Shown: one piece after another, positions 62,956-64,000 of the stretch | Numbering within the stretch: the first letter of the stretch is position 1 | Layout: every line of letters begins with the position of its first letter | Assembly (NCBI RefSeq): GCF_902459725.1 | Contig: NZ_CABPSH010000009.1 | Span: forward strand, 124,001 to 188,000 | Direction: 5' to 3' | DNA length: 64,000 bases | Source of the DNA: Pandoraea eparura | GTDB lineage: Bacteria > Pseudomonadota > Gammaproteobacteria > Burkholderiales > Burkholderiaceae | The notes under the pieces: model-generated | What the model was told of the DNA's origin: nothing | Seen by the model: only the letters and a program-made list of their open reading frames with translations | Database searches by the model: none | Made by a program: the position numbers and the translations under genes

Positions 62956-64000
62956 TCAGCGACGCGGCTTCTTCGCCGAACCTCCCGGACGCTTTGCCGG
63001 CGCCTTGCCGCCGCCAGACCTGGCCGGCGAGGTGGCGCCTCGCTCGGCCCGCGCAGCATTCACTTTCGCAGACTTCGGCTTGGCGGGATGCTTTCCGGCC
63101 GGCGCGAGTCGCACGCCGTTGAGCAGCGCCCCCCCCTTGGGCATCTGGCGGATGCCCGGCTTGGCCGCGACCGCCCCCGCCGACCCGGCCAATCCGGGCG
63201 CCCCGGCCGCCGGTACGGGCACCGGTGCCCCACCCCGCTCGGCGCGACCCGACGTTTTCGCCAGCGTGCGGGCGCTGAGTTCGCGCACCAGACGGAAATC
63301 GATCTTGCGTGCATCCAGATCGACGCGGCTCACCTGGACGCGTACGCGGTCAGTCAGCCGATAGCGGATGCCGGTGCGCTCACCCCGCAGTTCGTGGCGA
63401 ACTTCGTCGAACTGGAAGTAATCGCTGCCCAGCTCCGTGACGTGCACGAGCCCTTCGATAAAGAGGTCGTCGAGCTGCACGAAGATGCCGAACGAGGTGA
63501 CAGCGCTGACCGTGCCGCCGTATTCCTCGCCAAGCTTGTCGCGCATGAAGTAGCACTTGAGCCAGGCTTCGACATCGCGCGAGGCTTCGTCGGCGCGACG
63601 CTCATTGGCCGAGCAATGCAGGCCGAGTTCATCCCAGATCGCGTCGCGCTTCTTGGCGCTGGCGGACTTTCTGGCTTTTCCGGCCGCCGAATCGTCGTCC
63701 TTCTGGAGCTTGCGCGCGTGCGGCGACAGGCCGGTCGTCAGTTCGACCCCGGCCGGAATTTCCGGCTCGTACTTCTTGCCAGCCAGAATCGCCTTGATGG
63801 CACGGTGCGTGAGCAGATCCGGATAGCGGCGAATCGGGCTGGTGAAGTGCGCATAGGCGGGATACGCCAGACCAAAGTGGCCGATGTTGTCCGGGCTGTA
63901 GACGGCTTGCTGCATCGAGCGCAACAGCATCGTCTGCAGCATGGGCGCATCGGGACGGGACTCGATCTGCGTCATCAGTTCCGCGTAATCGGCCGTGGCA
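62956..64000 (-). CDS. rnr: Ribonuclease R, C-terminal part (gene runs off the right edge)
   Basis: 348 residues of the RNase R (VacB) 3'-5' exoribonuclease are visible. The frame is open at the window end, so the cold-shock and most RNB-domain parts are missing. Seen are the end of the RNB domain (YSPDNIGHFGLAYPAYAHFTSPIRRYPDLLTHRAIKAIL), the HCSANERRADEASRDVEAWLK stretch (here LHCSANERRADEA), and the S1 domain (EEYGGTVSAVTSFGIFVQLDDLFIEGLVHVTELGSDYF). The tail of about 90 residues is basic and Pro/Gly/Lys-rich (ending KRPGGSAKKPRR) and probably binds RNA or ribosomes. rlmB follows 180 bases downstream. Confidence 0.93.
   Translation of the reverse strand, partial: ATADYAELMTQIESRPDAPMLQTMLLRSMQQAVYSPDNIGHFGLAYPAYAHFTSPIRRYPDLLTHRAIKAILAGKKYEPEIPAGVELTTGLSPHARKLQKDDDSAAGKARKSASAKKRDAIWDELGLHCSANERRADEASRDVEAWLKCYFMRDKLGEEYGGTVSAVTSFGIFVQLDDLFIEGLVHVTELGSDYFQFDEVRHELRGERTGIRYRLTDRVRVQVSRVDLDARKIDFRLVRELSARTLAKTSGRAERGGAPVPVPAAGAPGLAGSAGAVAAKPGIRQMPKGGALLNGVRLAPAGKHPAKPKSAKVNAARAERGATSPARSGGGKAPAKRPGGSAKKPRR

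Overview
The window is a gene-dense, GC-rich stretch of a Betaproteobacterium in the order Burkholderiales. Pandoraea or a close relative is my best guess (inference, from the protein sequences and gene order; no database search was possible). Supporting features are a PriB gene inside the rpsF-rpsR operon, an ArnA split into two genes, a PIN-PhoH protein, and the conserved rimP-nusA-infB-rbfA-truB order. Nearly all of it is chromosomal core or stable accessory DNA. I saw no transposase, phage gene, CRISPR array, tRNA or rRNA.

Layout. 1-7356 (+): lipid A 4-amino-4-deoxy-L-arabinose (Ara4N) locus, with arnT cut by the left edge, an ArnE-like flippase, arnB, arnC, the two halves of ArnA as separate genes, then, after a strong intrinsic terminator, arnD. 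7416-10983 (+): bcp peroxiredoxin, PIN-PhoH protein and NlpC/P60 lipoprotein. 11139-16062 (-): Pit phosphate transporter with its PhoU-like DUF47 partner, dnaB, and rpsF-priB-rpsR-rplI. 16178-21045: a LysR gene diverging from gcl-hyi-glxR, which turn glyoxylate into glycerate. 21187-27532 (-): an asparaginase, then the sulfate import operon sbp-cysT-cysW-cysA-cysB. 27749-29031 (+): lexA behind two perfect LexA boxes, then a small orphan gene. 29078-32234 (-): a 3-hydroxyisobutyryl-CoA hydrolase-like gene and typA. 32453-37575 (+): a MarR regulator, whose promoter is bracketed by a repeated putative operator, and a three-part EmrAB/NodT-type efflux pump. 37817-38311 (+): a thioesterase.

38547-48799 (-): truB, rbfA, infB, nusA, rimP (translation and transcription core), then rluB and scpB, both with long low-complexity extensions. 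49127-58679: fnr, a small NTF2-like protein, a CinA N-terminal-type protein, an EI24 membrane protein, the RNA helicase hrpA diverging from argA, and yggX. 58874-64000: a membrane zinc-ribbon protein, rpiA diverging from tal (pentose phosphate), and rlmB with the 3' part of rnr.

The least explained content is between genes. It includes a decaying 14-bp minisatellite (13 units) between tal and rlmB, a second 14-bp array between cysA and cysB, a 9-bp array that enters the truB stop codon, a perfect 20-bp inverted repeat after yggX, and a possible small RNA or attenuator before rimP. There is no convincing wholly new multi-gene system. The long reading frames antisense to hrpA, infB, rluB and others look like by-products of high GC.
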